Positions 5,642-5,926 of a stretch of DNA of 5,926 nt are shown piece by piece (the first letter of the stretch is position 1; each line of letters starts with the position of its first letter). This DNA is from Pseudomonadota bacterium (lineage in GTDB: Bacteria > Pseudomonadota > Gammaproteobacteria > Halothiobacillales > Halothiobacillaceae): contig JAJYPA010000509.1 in the NCBI GenBank assembly GCA_021795795.1, forward strand, positions 1-5,926, written 5' to 3'. The position numbers and the translations under genes are program-made. The notes under the pieces are model-generated. The model was not told the DNA's origin. It made no database searches and saw only the letters and a program-made list of their open reading frames with translations.

Positions 5642-5670
5642 CACAAGGACAATATTTCCAGCTCCTTGTG
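5642..5670. repeat. 8-bp perfect inverted repeat with 13-nt loop
   Basis: CACAAGGA (5642-5649) pairs with TCCTTGTG (5663-5670) around CAATATTTCCAGC. It is the third hairpin of the block with a loop of exactly 13 nt. Loop similarity to the other two is weak. Confidence 0.65.
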
Positions 5671-5683
5671 CCTACCCCACCAA

Positions 5684-5701
5684 GGAGCGCTCACGCGCTC
5701 C
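5684..5701. repeat. GC-rich 7-bp hairpin with tetraloop
   Basis: GGAGCGC (5684-5690) pairs with GCGCTCC (5695-5701) over TCAC. Read on the minus strand the loop is GTGA, a GNRA tetraloop, which would be very stable in RNA. Confidence 0.6.
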
Positions 5702-5805
5702 CACCCACCGCATCACCGAACCCTTTGTGGTCCCGCTTCCCGATTCGGAAAAAAGAGAGAAAACGCCAAATACGGCACGATATCATAAAAAACAATAAGA
5801 TATGA

Positions 5806-5836
5806 TTTATTCTTCCTCGGAAGAATAGGATTTTTT
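5806..5836 (+). terminator. Rightward intrinsic terminator
   Basis: TATTCTTCC (5808-5816) is perfectly inverted as GGAAGAATA (5819-5827), extended by two T-G pairs (5806-5807 with 5828-5829), and followed after one base by TTTTTT (5831-5836). In RNA the apex opens to a CTCG loop closed by C-G. This is a good Rho-independent terminator on the plus strand although no plus-strand gene precedes it, which suggests a noncoding transcript. On the minus strand the nearest T-run (5792-5787) is 14 nt beyond the stem, so termination that way is less likely. Confidence 0.6.
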
Positions 5837-5847
5837 CCGTCCTTTCA

Positions 5848-5926
5848 TCAGGCCCCGTACAGAACGCGCTGTACGCACATCTGGCCATACTCCCCGCCCT
5901 CAATAGGCACCATAGCTGTCGACTTG
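5848..5926 (-). CDS. Possible C-terminal end of a gene entering from the right (partial)
   Basis: A minus-strand frame open from the window edge ends at TGA 5848-5850 and encodes 25 residues including AMVPIEGGEYGQMCVQRVLY before the final GA. Composition looks protein-like, and the competing frame here is cysteine- and arginine-rich. No family recognised from so short a tail. The hairpin at 5806-5829 follows the stop closely. It could be chance. Confidence 0.35.
   Translation of the reverse strand, partial: KSTAMVPIEGGEYGQMCVQRVLYGA

Larger units (their letters stand above)
5008..5836 (+). ncRNA. Candidate structured noncoding RNA of about 0.8 kb
   Basis: No credible gene lies here, yet many compact inverted repeats do: 5008-5040, 5143-5161, 5184-5218, 5300-5314, 5334-5352, 5406-5421, 5435-5453, 5511-5526, 5524-5537, 5642-5670 and 5684-5701. 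The left end carries a promoter candidate and the right end an intrinsic terminator, both on the plus strand. Two stems (5406-5421 and 5435-5453) contain a T-G position that pairs only in a plus-strand RNA, supporting that orientation; conversely two tetraloops read as GNRA (GCAA, GTGA) only on the minus strand. It matches none of the known large RNAs I can recall (RNase P, tmRNA, 6S, group I or II introns). It may instead be repeat-rich intergenic DNA. Confidence 0.22.

Noticed and set aside
4949..5701. CRISPR array
   Set aside because: Repeats are only two adjacent 13-mers and unrelated hairpins; there is no regular repeat-spacer period and no cas gene.
5507..5805. Two overlapping plus-strand frames of 93 and 98 aa
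   Set aside because: Pro/Ser/Arg/His-rich, no ribosome binding site, no motif, and they lie over several hairpins of the non-coding block.

Overview
The window reads as a piece of accessory DNA from a moderately GC-rich bacterium, most likely a proteobacterium. This rests on codon composition, short operon spacing and SD-type start sites. No housekeeping gene fixes the taxon, so the species is left open.

Layout. (1) 1-306: no convincing gene. It holds an imperfect nested hairpin (12-56), a weak promoter candidate (185-214) and a compact intrinsic terminator pointing leftward (274-292). (2) 307-3734 (+): a tight two-gene operon with an 8-nt gap. The first gene encodes a 104-aa protein with two membrane segments. 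The second encodes a 1034-aa P-loop NTPase of the STAND/NACHT type, with Walker A APPGSGKT, Walker B LLDGWSE and a long C-terminal region that resembles a helical-repeat sensor. Both proteins carry the same 18-residue module (G-x-Q-S-P-x-I...G-x-V...Y), C-terminal in the small protein and N-terminal in the NTPase. The pair looks like a membrane effector plus NLR-like sensor joined by a homotypic adaptor motif, which is a good candidate for an antiphage or other conflict system. (3) 3735-4191 (-): a damaged gene block. A HipA-like N-terminal fragment breaks off near 3832, and a short upstream gene appears frameshifted, with an ATGA overlap into the fragment. This may mark the right edge of the inserted operon. 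(4) 4276-4581 (-): a 101-aa three-helix membrane protein of unknown function with a good ribosome binding site. (5) 4582-5847: about 1.27 kb without a credible gene but rich in inverted repeats. It has a perfect 13-bp tandem duplication, two 10-11-bp perfect hairpins with 13-nt loops sharing ACTCTGGC, a third 13-nt-loop hairpin, a repeated decamer, a promoter candidate at its left end and an intrinsic terminator at its right end. A structured noncoding RNA of about 0.8 kb is possible; the strand is not settled. (6) 5848-5926 (-): possibly the last 25 codons of a gene entering from the right.

The system most worth pursuing is the 307-3734 operon; the second is the hairpin-rich block at 5008-5836.
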